Shown piece after piece: positions 46,380-58,099 of a stretch of DNA of 64,000 bases. The notes under the pieces were generated by a model that saw only the letters and a program-made list of their open reading frames with translations, did not search any database and was not told where the DNA came from. Position 1 is the first letter of the stretch. Every line of letters starts with the position of its first letter. Both the position numbers and the translations under genes were made by a program. Origin of the DNA: Gigaspora margarita (Eukaryota > Glomeromycota > Glomeromycetes > Diversisporales > Gigasporaceae); the NCBI GenBank assembly GCA_009809945.1, contig WTPW01000553.1, forward strand, positions 3,400-67,399. The letters run 5' to 3'.

Positions 46380-47741
46380 TTAATTAAAAATATTCTTTTT
46401 CTTATTTCTTGCGAGCAAATTCTCAATTATATCTAAAATGGTATAATCAATATTATTCTTTCTAAGATTCAAAAAGACCAAAGTAACATTCATAGAAAGC
46501 GCTTCTGCTAATATTCTTCCTTCATTATCACCAAGATTACTTTTATAAAGGTCTAATGAAGTTAAAGACATATTCTTATAAAGAGCTTCTGCTAATGCTT
46601 TTATTCCTTCGATGTCAAGTTGATTAAAGCTAAGATTTAATGAGGTTAAAGTTACGTTATTGCAAAGTGCTTTTGCTAACGCTTTAACTCCTTCACTACC
46701 GAGATCATTATAACCAAGATCTAAGGAAGTTAGAGTTGCATTCTTGCAAAGAGCTTTTGCAAATGCTTTTCCTCCTTCATGACCAAGTTGATTACCATAA
46801 AGTACTAATTGAGTTAAACTATTGTTTTTGTAAAGTGATTTTGCTAAAATTTTTCCACCTTCAGAACCAAGAAGATTAACTGAAAGATCTAAATGAGTTA
46901 AAGTGGTATTCATGCATAGTGCCTTCGCAAGTGCATTTCCCACCTCTGGACCGAGTTTATTATATTCAAGATTTAAAAAAGATAATGTAGAATTCTTATA
47001 AAGAACATCTACAAGTGTTTTTCCAACTTCATTATTAATCACGTTATCGGCAAGTGTTAAAGAGATTAAAGTAGTGTTCTTACAAAGGGACATTATTAAT
47101 GCTTTTCCACCTTCAGAATCAAGTTGAATATTATAAAGCTCTAGGGAAGTCAAAGAAGTGTTTTTGTAAAGAGCCTCAGCTAATATCTTACACTCTTCTG
47201 AGTTGAGTTTATTGTTCAAGATACTTAAAGAATTCAGTGTCATGCTTTTAGCAAGAACGCTTGTAAACAAATCGATAATTTGATTATAATTAATTCTACT
47301 AAGAACTAAAGTCTTAATTTTATTGCTAGTTCTTAAAAGCATTGCAATTAGAGAAGATTTAATAGCCTGTACCACATTTTCATTCTTTTCAAAATAAGAT
47401 AATTTATAAGAATAACAACTTTCATTATTAAGCCAATCTATTATTCCATTGTCCGAGTAAGATTTGATAATTCTGATATATGAGGTATATTTAAATAAGA
47501 GGTTTGGAGCATTTTGGAGCCTGATTTTAAATGGTACTAATAGAGCTTGTTCTTCAGCGTTTAAAGATATAAGACAAGTTCTTATAAATTTACTGTTTCC
47601 AAAATCAACTGGTCTGCTCCATAATATCGGTACTGCATTCCTAAACCAAAAACGGTTTACAAGAAGGCATGAAAATAAGCTTTCATGATTATAAAGGTTT
47701 ATTAATATTTCAATAAAACATTCGTTGGGTAATGGGTTCAT
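46380..47741 (-). CDS. F-box-like / leucine-rich-repeat protein (453 aa)
   Basis: Single exon. Residues 1-45 (MNPLPNECFIEILINL, SCLLVNRFWFRNAVPILWSRP) match the divergent F-box of fungal proteins, which would dock to Skp1 in an SCF ubiquitin ligase. Residues 46-167 are a variable linker. From residue 168 there are ten 28-residue repeats of the ribonuclease-inhibitor/RanGAP type, pattern TLTSLDLxxNxLGSEGxKALAKALxKN, forming a horseshoe for substrate binding; the last is degenerate and ends in a basic tail. The ATG has the context TTTTAAAATGA. Proteins of this build are a very large family in arbuscular mycorrhizal fungi. The substrate cannot be guessed. Neighbours are only repeats. Confidence 0.9.
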   Translation of the reverse strand: MNPLPNECFIEILINLYNHESLFSCLLVNRFWFRNAVPILWSRPVDFGNSKFIRTCLISLNAEEQALLVPFKIRLQNAPNLLFKYTSYIRIIKSYSDNGIIDWLNNESCYSYKLSYFEKNENVVQAIKSSLIAMLLRTSNKIKTLVLSRINYNQIIDLFTSVLAKSMTLNSLSILNNKLNSEECKILAEALYKNTSLTSLELYNIQLDSEGGKALIMSLCKNTTLISLTLADNVINNEVGKTLVDVLYKNSTLSFLNLEYNKLGPEVGNALAKALCMNTTLTHLDLSVNLLGSEGGKILAKSLYKNNSLTQLVLYGNQLGHEGGKAFAKALCKNATLTSLDLGYNDLGSEGVKALAKALCNNVTLTSLNLSFNQLDIEGIKALAEALYKNMSLTSLDLYKSNLGDNEGRILAEALSMNVTLVFLNLRKNNIDYTILDIIENLLARNKKKNIFN

Positions 47742-47967
47742 TTTAAAAGGATATAAAATTTTTTGTCACAGTATATCGGAATTAAAGTTTGGAGGACAAT
47801 TAATTAATAAATATTTATCGTTACACAACCTATCCATTTAAAGCGAATAAGTTATCACGAGATTACTTGAATGTCAACTCGGTGCAATAGCAATCAGATC
47901 AGTTATAACGCATAAGATTCAAATAGAATTTATCTATAGTACGGGGAAAAAAGTTGTATGATTTTTA

Positions 47968-48205
47968 CAGGGCTGTCCCCAAATTTCCGGGTCGGATGCG
48001 TCGGATCTAGGTCGGCGTTTAGCCCTACTTGTTAGCAGGTTCTATAGCAAAATTATCAGCTGGGCATTTTTTACTTAATGAATGGATATGATTTATTAGT
48101 AAAATTTTTTATGATCTTGGGTAAAATTGATCAATTCCGATCCAGCCGACCATGATTCCGATGCACTCCGACGTATCTCGACCCGGAATTTTGGGGACTC
48201 CCCTG
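47968..48205. mobile_element. hAT-type MITE (CAGGGCTGTCCCC ends)
   Basis: Left CAGGGCTGTCCCCAAATTTC and right TTTTGGGGACTCCCCTG; CCGGGTCGG motifs lie just inside both ends. A near-perfect 8-bp repeat TATGATTT/TATGAGTT (47957-47964, 48206-48213) flanks it, with three extra bases at the left. It lies about 230 bp upstream of the F-box gene start. Confidence 0.65.
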
Positions 48206-49330
48206 TATGAGTTAAAAAGTATACCAAAAAGAAAAAGAAGCTACCATTATATCAATTGCAATTACGTGAATGTGTAACATGAAATGCGAGAAGGATGGTT
48301 TCCGTTCAACTTTGTTAATGATGTGATTTTCGCAAATCCTTTTTTAGTAAGAGCGATGATTTCGTTTATTCATTTTTAGAAAGTAATGGGATTTTTATAT
48401 GCTTTATGACATAATTGCAATACACTCATCTATCATTGTGACGCAATTATTGACAGCAAATCACAATTGTACAGTTCAGCTTTTTGAAATCTCATCTAGC
48501 AGAAATAAACGACGCTGTGAACCTGTGAAGCGAGGTGAAACTTGTAGACATATAATTGTAGCCAGTTCTATAAATTGAGACTCATTTAAGGACATATAAT
48601 GTTAATGATTGTTATCATTATTGGACCGTTGATGCCGCATAAACTTGAAATATCTCTTGCTGGTCTGGTTGCCATTTGAGATCAGGGACAGATTCAGTCA
48701 GCTACGGCCAGTTATCGGTCAGTTTCTATCGGTTATTGACTTATAACAGGTTATACCCGATCGATTATGAACATGGTAGAAATTCGGGTATCACATACTT
48801 TAACGGTCGTCATATGAAACTCGCACAAACGGTAGCATGGCAACTCAAAAATTGTTCATATGAACATGAAAATTTTTTTTTTATCTATTACATGCATTTG
48901 TTCACTAAGGTATACTTTAAAACTCAGTTCTTCATAGATTAAATAGGTTAAGGTAAATTTACTTATATACAAAAATAAAAGAAACAACTTGAATTTTATA
49001 AAAATTATTTAAGCTCAAATAGTTTAGCAATTTTCCTACTACCTGCATAACCTAGAGAAATTTTATTAGTATATAATGTGTTATTCAATTCTAAAGTATA
49101 TTTTTCAGATTTAGATCAAGAAATAAAGTAGGTTAGCTTATATTAAAAAGCAACAAATATACAAATTTTTATGTTTTAAATAACAATTTTAAATATTCAA
49201 CAGGTAAAAGAAATCAAGTTGCACTTGTTACTCTAATATCTGTTTATATTCTCTAACACTTTTTGTAAATCCACTATATCTTTTTCTGGTATATTTTCAT
49301 ATTCCTTTGGATTTTCTAAATCATTTGATT
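48206..49330. other. Spacer, no gene
   Basis: A TCGGTTATTGAC/CGGTTATACCCG-type segment near 48700-48800 recalls the interior of the hAT MITE at 3666-4151, but termini were not found. No gene. Confidence 0.35.
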
Positions 49331-49339
49331 GATTCTTTC

Positions 49340-49677
49340 GCACCCCAACTTTCTGTGCCAGGTTATGTCGATCATTGTGACGTAATAAAAAAAATTTAAA
49401 AAAATGGTAAATTCATTAATGGTAGGGTTAGCATTTAGAATAAAGTTAGAAATTTGGTAGACATACAGTAAAAATCACTCTAGAAAAACTTTTTGGTAGA
49501 GCACTAAAGGTGGTTTTTTTATACCGATTCTTGAGAAATAACGATTTTAGACAAAACGAACGTTTGTTTTGAAATTTCCTGATCATGTTACGTTACATCT
49601 GATTCTTGAAATCCGATTTGTGGATCAGGGTTCTGCGCCACAATAATGACATAACCTGGCACAGAAAGTTGGGGTGC
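49340..49677. mobile_element. Mutator-like MITE with 9-bp target duplication
   Basis: TIRs of about 40 bp start GCACCCCAACTTTCTGTGCC and end GGCACAGAAAGTTGGGGTGC. A perfect 9-bp repeat GATTCTTTC lies on each side (49331-49339, 49678-49686). A 9-bp duplication with long TIRs is characteristic of Mutator-like elements. The interior includes TAGGGTTAG. Homologous to 57376-57675. Confidence 0.8.
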
Positions 49678-50153
49678 GATTCTTTCTCAAGTCTATTGTT
49701 CTTAGTAAAATGTTTACTTCTTCTTCAAGCCTTTCAAGGAATAATTTAGTTCTTGCTTATTCCAAGTTTGTAATACTGTTTATAGAATCAAAAACTTTAG
49801 TTTATTCTATTGTAGCAATGTTAATAAAGCTATAACTGCAAATTAATATCATTACAAAGTTCTAGTAAAGAAGGTGCTTTAGTAGCCAGTTTATCTTCAA
49901 CGAGATCATAATTACTATTAAGCATAATAAATTTTCTAAAATGGATCTAATTTTCTAAAAACTAAGAATTTATATTTTGAAATTACTTTTGATCCAGTAA
50001 TCAAAATTGAATGAACTTTTTTGTTAGATGTGCATTACTGAGAGCTTTTATTTAAATAAAAGTTTATCCAAATTGGACTACTAAAATAAAATTATTTGAG
50101 AAAATTTTGGGAATTTTAACTAAAATGCTCAATATAATATATATTATACAATA

Positions 50154-50857
50154 CAGGACAGCGAGAAACATCCAACTTTTTTTAAGGGGCACCAAATTTA
50201 GGGTATGTAATGCAATTTCTGATTGGCCAATTTTTAATAAGGGATTTATGCAATATGGCTGTGATTAGTTAATTATTATAGTATGTAAAATTAGAGCAAA
50301 AAGATCCCATTAAATTACTTCAAAGACATTATATTTCACCAATATTTACTACTGTGCTATCTCTTCATTATAATATACATGATTGTGGTTATGGTTCGAG
50401 CCACATAATATGATTATTGTATATTTAAAAGAACATTCTTATGGTCACATCCTGGTAAAAATAAGTATGACAACTGCTAAGCATGATTTATAAGCATTGA
50501 CTGTAAATTTGACTCATGTTGCATATTGTAAAGTAGTAATTGTAATATGCAGTATGATGGATTACTCAATTTTTAATAATAAGTATTAACCAATAAAATC
50601 ACTTGCTCATGACTAGCATTAATATGATTGGGTAATTTTTTTGTGCCAAATTTCTGTTTTACTATTAAAGTTACCAAACTTATATCTTTATAGCTTTGTA
50701 AAAAACAAGATACTGTATTAAAAATCTGTCTTACAATTTGTAGTTTAGGTTATAAATAATAAATCTGTAAGAGGGATTTTTAAAATAATTATTTGTTAAA
50801 AAATTATAAGACATTAAAACAACTGCTAAAAAAATTGGATGTTCTTGCTATCCTATA
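50154..50857. mobile_element. TIR element with GAGAAACATCCAA ends (0.7 kb)
   Basis: Left ACAGGACAGCGAGAAACATC and right GGATGTTCTTGCTATCCTAT pair over about 30 bp including TCCAACTTTTTT/AAAAAATTGGA. Probably TA-flanked. Non-coding; ends are approximate. Confidence 0.55.
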
Positions 50858-51201
50858 CTGTATATGTTTAAAATTCTGGTACTCTAGTAATGTTATCAAT
50901 AAACAAGCATATAATATTAGTATTTTTATTTAAAATAGTAAGTTGATGTTTTAAAGATCTTAGTTTTTTTAGCTTTTTACTATTATTATCTATAATATTA
51001 AAAATGTCAGTTTCTTGAAAAACAAGTTCTCCTTCTATTTATGTATCAAAAAATAAAATACTAATAATCTGTGATAATCTTTAGAATTATTAAATAATTG
51101 CAGAATTTTAAAAAAAATTTATAAAAAATTGTAATTTTGAGATCTTATTTATAAATCTGCACAATTAATGAAAGTTTAATCTTTGCATACTAGCAAAGAT
51201 T

Positions 51202-51512
51202 ACTATATGCTTCTGAAATAAGCTACCCTTTTTGGCCAATAAGTTACACAAAACTTTGGGTAGCTAATTTTTAGATTGTTAAAATTTTTGAAATATTGAA
51301 AATCGTACTAATAAAAAGTTGTCCAAATGCTATCAACTTTTACTATAAATGTATTTCAATGTTCTGAACAACTTTACTTAATAATACCTTTGAGGTTTAC
51401 TTAGTAAAATTTAGACTTTTATATGTAGCAACTGCTAATGATTTTTTAAAATTTTTAAAAAAATGAGGGGGTAGCTTCTTTTGAAGGTAGCTTATTTTTG
51501 AAAACATATAGT
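51202..51512. mobile_element. MITE with AAATAAGCTACC ends
   Basis: Left ATATGCTTCTGAAATAAGCT and right AGCTTATTTTTGAAAACATA, with GGTAGCTTCTTTTGAA repeated at the right. The termini resemble the ATTCCTCCRAAAATAAGC family. Non-coding. Confidence 0.5.
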
Positions 51513-51516
51513 AGAT

Positions 51517-52240
51517 AGATCTTTTTTTTATTTTTCTATTTTGCTCTTTTTTGTTTTTGATTTTTATTTATTTTTTAATTCAATTTTTTTTTATTTTTTC
51601 TTTTTTTATTTTATTTTTTTTTTATTTTTATTTTTTAATTTTTTTATTTTTTATTTATCTTTTTATTTTTTTACTTTTTTTTATTTTTTTATTGTTATTT
51701 TTATCTTTTATTTTTATTTTTATTTTTTTTTTGTTTTTATTTTTTATATTTTTTATTTTTTTATTTTTTTATTGTTATTTTTTATCTTTTATTTTTATTT
51801 TTATTTTTTTTTTGTTTTTATTTTTTATATTTTTTATTTTTTTATTTTTTTATTGTTATTTTTTATCTTTTATTTTTATTTTTATTTTTTTTTTGTTTTT
51901 ATTTTTTATATTTTTTATTTTTTTATTTTTTTATTGTTATTTTTTATCTTTTATTTTTATTTTTATTTTTTTTTTGTTTTTTATTTTTTTATTTTTTATA
52001 TTTTTTTACCTTTTTATTTTTTTATTTTTTTCTTATATTTTTTTTGTTTACTTTTTTTTTATTTTTTATATTTTTATTTTATTTTTTTATTTTTTATTTT
52101 ATTTCTTTTTATTTATTTATTATATTTATTTTTTTAATTTAATTTTTTATTTTTTCTTTATATATTTTTTTAGTTTACTTTATTTTTTATTTTTTTATTT
52201 TACTCCTTTTTTTATTTTTTATTTATATATACCAGTATAA
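51517..52240. repeat. T-rich tract with 81-bp minisatellite
   Basis: Almost only T with scattered A. Within it an approximately 81-bp unit recurs: the landmark ATTGTTATTT is at 51691, 51771, 51852 and 51933. Because 81 is a multiple of three, Phe/Ile-rich frames stay open across it (51541-52240); these are not genes. Confidence 0.85.
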
Positions 52241-52447
52241 TTATAAAAAATGGTTCTGTTTAACTTTTGATATACTATATTTTATCTGTTTTAGAATATA
52301 TTATGGTTATCTCTTTTTTTTACTGTTTATAATATTTTTCAAGATAATGATAATATACATTTTTGATATTGCTTATGCTAATTCTTTAAGAGTAGAGTAT
52401 AATAACATTATTTTTATTATGAAACTTACTGTTATAATACTTAGTAC

Positions 52448-52669
52448 TAGGGTTCCGCAATTTGATTTGATCTTCAAATATTTGAATCAAATATTTGATC
52501 AAATTCAAATTCAAATTTGACTATATTTGATTTGATCAAATTCAAATCTGACCAAATTTGATTTGATTTGACAAATATTTGATTTAATTTGAAAATTACT
52601 ATTAAAAATTCAAATTCAAATCAAATTCAAATCCAAATATTTGATTTGATTTGAATTTGAGGAACCCTA
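52448..52669. mobile_element. hAT-type MITE with TTTGATTTG arrays, copy 1
   Basis: Ends TAGGGTTCC and GGAACCCTA with a perfect 8-bp duplication CTTAGTAC (52440-52447, 52670-52677). The whole interior is made of AAATTTGATTTGAT and AATCAAATTCAAAT repeats facing each other. Second copy at 63420-63701. Confidence 0.85.
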
Positions 52670-53124
52670 CTTAGTACACAAAATATCTAATACTAATATA
52701 TTATTAGATATTCTAGATTTTTTATTTACAATCAAAAACTAGTTTTAAACTTTATGTCTGTTGTAAAAAAATTTCTATTGCAACTATTATTAACTTCTAG
52801 ACATATTTTTTTAAAAAATTAAAAATTAAATATTAAATTTTTTGCTTTAAAATAAAAATTCAAATATTGAAAATACTATAAATATGCTCTTTTTTTTTAA
52901 TAAAACAGAATATATTTTATTTAACTATAATAGTATGTTTTGTATACTATGCAACATAATATGACAATTTTGCTATTATTAAAAATGATTGATATATATT
53001 CTACCTTTAAAAATCCCAATTTAGCAGGAGTAATAATTTCATTTATTCATTTTATAAAGAATTATGATTTTTCAATTTTAAGACATATAATGATTTTATT
53101 GTTACTTGTTATTTAAAGTAAGTA

Positions 53125-53862
53125 CAGTCCAACCTCTCTATAGTCACACCCTATATAGTCATACCTCTATATAAGTACCCAATATTGTGCAATGGACTTA
53201 AATATAGTAAAAAAAACCTCCTTTTGGTAACAAATTACCTATAATCACTATCACAAAAAAATTTTGATTTTTTTACCAGTTTTATTAATAAAATCCCTCT
53301 TTATAGTCACCGAATTTGACCAAATATGGATTAAAAAATCTGATTGGCCAATATTCATATTAATGTTTATTTAAAATATTCTATTAAAAATTTTTAAAGG
53401 TTTAATAGCAAATAACTTTGTTGGAGCAGTCCGATTTAAATGAAACAACTACCAAAATGTTCGTCTTGATAAGACGATTCTAATATGCTCAAAAGCATTA
53501 AAAATAATTACGGGCTCCTGTAATTGTAAGGATTTGTATTACTTTACATGTTTAAAAATGATTAAATTTAAATATCTAGGCAAAAAATCCTTAATGATCT
53601 TAGCATTTTGTAACTATATTTGACAATTTTATACTCTTTAGAAAACACTAGTGGTTATTTTATCTAAATTGGGCCACTGGATCAAAAGTTATTCACTATC
53701 AAATATTTTAAATTTTTTAATAGTATTTCAAATATGCGCAAATATATTACTAATTGACCTTTGGTCATGTAACTAGGACAAAGTATTTTATTTATAGTCA
53801 CACTTCTATACAATTACCAAAATAGAGCACAACCAACTTGTGATTATAGAGAGGTCTGACTG
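53125..53862. mobile_element. pogo/mariner-type non-autonomous element (738 bp)
   Basis: Ends CAGTCCAACCTCTCTATAGT and ATTATAGAGAGGTCTGACTG, TA on both sides (53123-53124, 53863-53864). CTATATAGTCA motifs repeat inside the left end. The interior contains the AACTACCAAAATGTTCGTCT segment also present in the hairpin element at 25568-26471. No ORF. Confidence 0.8.
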
Positions 53863-54719
53863 TATGTTTAAATATTAATCATTATGCATTCCCTATTATG
53901 ACAATTTTTATTATCTAAAATTTTTAATAGGTAATTATTGAGATATTTTAACATGTATATAATTGTTAAATTTATAATTTTATGACTAATATTGTAACAT
54001 AACTTAACAAATATGTGAAATTGAAGCATTATTAATTTCAATTTATTATTATAATATTAATGATTATTAATTTTAAAAATGATGCAATATTACATCAGCA
54101 AATTATATATATATATATATCGATTACTAACTGATAAGATATATATTGATACTCAACACCCCTGCTAATTTTTATCAATAGTAATAGTAATCGATATATA
54201 GTTGAACCTACCCAAACCAGTATGTATAGTGGACAGGTTTTGTATCAGTATTGAGAAGTTATCAGATTTGAAATCATTATAAACTATTAGATTCATATAA
54301 CAGAAACAGAATTAGTGGATAAATTTTTTATCAGATTTGACAGGTTATCAGTTTTGACAGGATCAGTTTTGGAAGGTTCAACTGTATATATCTAATATAG
54401 ATATTAATCGGTATATAACCAATATATTAATAGTGATTATAATCAATATATATCTATAATAGTTAATAATCGATATATAATCAATATAAAAACAATTAAA
54501 ATTTTGATAATAAAAAATATATAATTAAAAAATTTGATTTTAAAAAATTTTAATTTATTAAAACAATTAAAATTTTGATAATAAAAAATATATAATTAAA
54601 AATTCGATTTTAAAAATTTTAATTTATTAAAAAACTTTATATATTTTTACATTACATAATTATTATACAATTCTATATCAATAATATAAATTTTTTTTTT
54701 ACAATATTGCTTCACCACA

Positions 54720-55430
54720 ATAATACTATTAAATTACCACAAAAACATGTACAATAATACTATCATTTACTACAAGATACTACAAAAATGCCATCCAAGT
54801 TACCACAAGAATATCATCACTTTACCACAAAAACATTATAATTGCTACAAGAATGTTATCGAGAATGCTATCGCTTTACTACAAGAATGTGTACAAGAAT
54901 ACTGTAAGAATGCTATAATTCACAAGAACACATACAAACACACTATTAATTCACTTCAAAATGCTGTTAAGTTACCACAAGAAAGTTATCACTTTACTTA
55001 CCACAATACTGAATCACCACAAGAATTCTATCACTTTACTGCAAGAGCACCTGTTGAATCACTACAAGAACACTATCAAATTACTGTAAGAATGCTACAA
55101 AAATGCTATTATTTTACTGCAATAACATCGTTATTTCACTACAAGAACACTGTTGCTTCACTGCAAAAACAATGTCGAAATACCACAAAACCAAAAACCA
55201 AAATTGTCACTCTACTTACCACAACATCACTGCAAAAATATCATCACTTTACTGCAAAAATGCCTGCTGAATCACTACAAGAACACTGTCAAATTACTAT
55301 AACACCATTACTTTACTGTATGAATGCCGTTACTTCACCACAAGAATGTTGTCATTTTACTGCAAAAACACTGTCACTTCATTGCAAGAATAGCATTGCT
55401 TTACCACAAGAATGATATTAAAATACCACA
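54720..55430 (+). repeat. Array of degenerate CAAGAA modules with a 222-codon frame
   Basis: Units such as TTACCACAAGAATG, TCACTTTACTGCAAGAACAC and GAATCACTACAAGAACACTG recur every 15-45 bases. A plus-strand frame stays open from 54747 to 55415 (222 residues, repeats like SLQEHYQIT and HFTAK). The frame is probably a consequence of the repeat lacking stops; no protein family recognised and no start context of note. Confidence 0.7.
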
Positions 55431-55644
55431 AAACCAAAAAAACAAAAAAGTATTAGTTGTAATGATAACAAAAAAAATATATATATACTGAAAAATACTT
55501 ATCTTTATATAGATTCAAGCAACCTACTTTTTCGCTAATAATAATTCATCATCCAAAAGCAAATGTACTTTTGTAAGGCAGGTGGGAATCTCTATTCCAT
55601 GATTTTTCTAAGCTGTTCGGGGTCAACCTTTATGCCTGTTTACT

Positions 55645-56135
55645 ATGTTCTAAAAGAAAAAAATAAATAAATAAATAAAAAAATAAATAAATAGAAAAAA
55701 AATAAATAAATATGAAAAAAATAAATAAATACGAAAAAAAATAAATAAATACAAAAAAAATCAAAAAATGAAATAAATACAAAAAAAATAAATAAAAAAT
55801 AAATAAATAAATAAATAAAAATAAATGAATAAAAATAAAATAGAAATAAAAAATAAAAATATAATTAAAAAAAATATAAATCAAAAAAGAAAATTGAAAA
55901 ATCAAAATAAAAAAAATAAATAAATCAAATAATAAAATACAAAAAAAATAATTAAAAAATAAATAAATAAACAAAAATGAACAAAAAAATATAAAATAGA
56001 AATAAAAAAAATATATAAATAAAAAAAATATAAATCCAAAAAAAAATTGAAATTGAAATATAAATAATAAAAAAAAATATAAATCGAAAAAAAATTGAAA
56101 TCCAAATAAAAAAAAAGATCAATAAAAAAAAATAG
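55645..56135. repeat. (AAAT)n-rich tract
   Basis: A-rich low-complexity DNA, the reverse-complement style of the T-rich tract at 51517-52240. Matching TCTGCACAATTAATAATC-like segments lie beside both (about 51165 and 56190, inverted). Open frames here are spurious. Confidence 0.8.
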
Positions 56136-56744
56136 ATCTAGTAAATCTTTGATAGATATGCAAAGATTATTAATTGTGCAGATTTATAAATAACAAAAAT
56201 CTGTATAGCGATTAATATCCATTAATCATTATATATCAGTTTTAATAAATATGATAAAAATCGATTAATAGATATATAGCAATTTATATTTATTTGTGCT
56301 ATATATTGATTACAGATACATATTAATATATAACTAGTTTATCAATATATATTGTTAATTTTTAATTGATATATATTGATTAATTGTTATATATCGATAT
56401 TTATCAATATAAGAAATTTTCTAATGTAATGCTATTGCACATAAATTTGTTTATATTTATATATTCTAATTTTGTATTTTTATTGCAGTTTTATTGTTTT
56501 ATCAAATTTTTGTTGTTTTTTTTTTAAACTTGGGGTTTGTCTTTTTTAGTAACCAATTTTATTCTAATTTAATTAATTTACAATTACTTCAAAGATATCA
56601 TATTTCATCAGTAAACCTATTTTACAAATAATCAATTTATAAACAAGTTTATTTTATAGTATAAGCAATATATTTTACTTTTGCTATTAGAGTTAAGTAT
56701 AGAATTAGAATCAACTATTAATAAAAATTTAAGTCTAAAGAGTG

Positions 56745-57300
56745 TGTTGATATGGTGAAGTTGGTTGTTGTTACTCTCCAAGTGACAGGTGCAGGGTTCA
56801 AATCTCACTAAAAATGGTTTGAAAACTTTATTTGTATTACAGAACTAATCTGCACCCTAACTAATTGGATTAATAGATCAGTAACCTGGGTCATACCAAG
56901 TTATTAGGAGCTAACTAACTTGTGTTGTTATACAAGAGAGGATTAGCAGATTAGAACCTATTTGGCAAGACCAAAGTAGAAAAGTAGCTAACTTTTAATA
57001 GTGCTAGAGAAAAGAATCTTGGATAGAAACTGACCAGAAGCAAATCAACAATAAATAGAAATAGAGAACCTTACCAACTGGACTACTAAAGTCGTACTAG
57101 AGAAAAAGAACATGCATTTCAGAAGCATGTACCAAGAGGAGAAAGACTATAAGGCATTTTAATGCCAGGCTGACCAACCCTTCTGGGTCTAAGGATTGAA
57201 GTCAGAATGCAACTGGGAAAAAGAAGCTAGAAAAGGAACTGACTGGGTGCTACAGTTAGGGAACTTCACAAGGGCAAGAAGTAGGTAATGATAACAGTTT
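56745..57300 (+). mobile_element. tRNA-derived SINE-like unit 2
   Basis: A head with an A-box-like region TTGATATGGTGAAGTTGGTT (about 56748) and a B-box-like GGGTTCAAATCTC (56793-56805). The body contains ACCTGGGTCATACC and, further on (57850-57900), GCAGGTATGGCAGCTAGTG, shared with the unit near 62030. Boundaries uncertain. Confidence 0.45.
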
Positions 57301-57375
57301 AAATAATTTATAACTGCATATAGTCTGCTTCAGTAGATATATAAGTTACCAAAGTATAAATGATACCACATGTAT

Positions 57376-57675
57376 GAATTCTGTGCCAGGTTATATCGAT
57401 TATGTGGTACAAGCAAATTTTTTGAATTTTATTAATGTTAGGGTTAGAGTTAAGGTTAGTATTTGAGGTTAGCAAAACGTATAGTAAAATCATTCAAGGA
57501 GAACTTTTTGTTAGTGCACTAAAGGTGTTTTTTTATACAAACTTTTGGTAAATAAGCGATTTTTGACAAAATGAATGGGTTGTTTTGAAATTTCATAATT
57601 GTATTACATTACACCTGATCTTGAAATATGATTTGTAGTTCAAGCACATGATCAACATAACCTAGCACAGAATTC
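57376..57675. mobile_element. Mutator-like MITE, copy 2
   Basis: Ends GAATTCTGTGCCAGGTTATA and AACCTAGCACAGAATTC. The interior is colinear with 49340-49677, for example AACTTTTTGTTAGTGCACTA against AACTTTTTGGTAGAGCACTA. Core has TTAGGGTTAGAGTTAAGGTT. No clear flanking duplication remains. Confidence 0.7.
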
Positions 57676-58099
57676 ATGCGTGCAATGATACCTGTGTGAA
57701 ACAGAAACTGCTCTACCAAGTGTCCTATTAAGAATAAAGTAGTTCTAAGGATCTGGTACAGTATCTGGAACAATGTTCCAGTGATACAATTAAAGGATTG
57801 TCAGGTAGAACAGAAGATCAGCAGGTTTAAATAGACAGCTTCATAGTTAGCTGCAGGTATGGCAGCTAGTGTTAAACATCACCAAAAGTGTAAGTGGCTA
57901 GTTGTACTCTCTTAAATATAACAAATATTAGAGAGCCCCTAGAAGCACCTATGATTTGATAACTTGAATAAAAATCTTATTCCCCAAAAATAGACACTTT
58001 GACTATAAAAAAAAAAATTTGAGCCTATTTTAATTATTGGTTATTAAGAAAATCAATATTGAAGTTTGTTAAATCTTATGAATTTTATAATTCTATTTA

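Larger units (their letters stand above)
54093..56426. mobile_element. CATCAGCAAATT TIR element, copy 2 (2.3 kb)
   Basis: Ends CATCAGCAAATTATATAT and a decayed inverted TTTTCTAATG, TA on each side (54091-54092, 56427-56428). Both flanking regions carry ATATATCGAT/ATCAATATAT repeats. The middle holds an array of degenerate CACTTTACTGCAAGAA modules (54720-55430) and an AAATAAATAAAT tract (55645-56135). No transposase. Confidence 0.6.

Noticed and set aside
51541-52240. Two long Phe/Ile-rich open frames (198 and 229 codons)
   Set aside because: They are translations of a T-rich tract with an 81-bp repeat; open in several frames at once, no domain.
55630-56105. Phe-rich frames on the minus strand
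   Set aside because: Low-complexity AAAT repeats read backwards.
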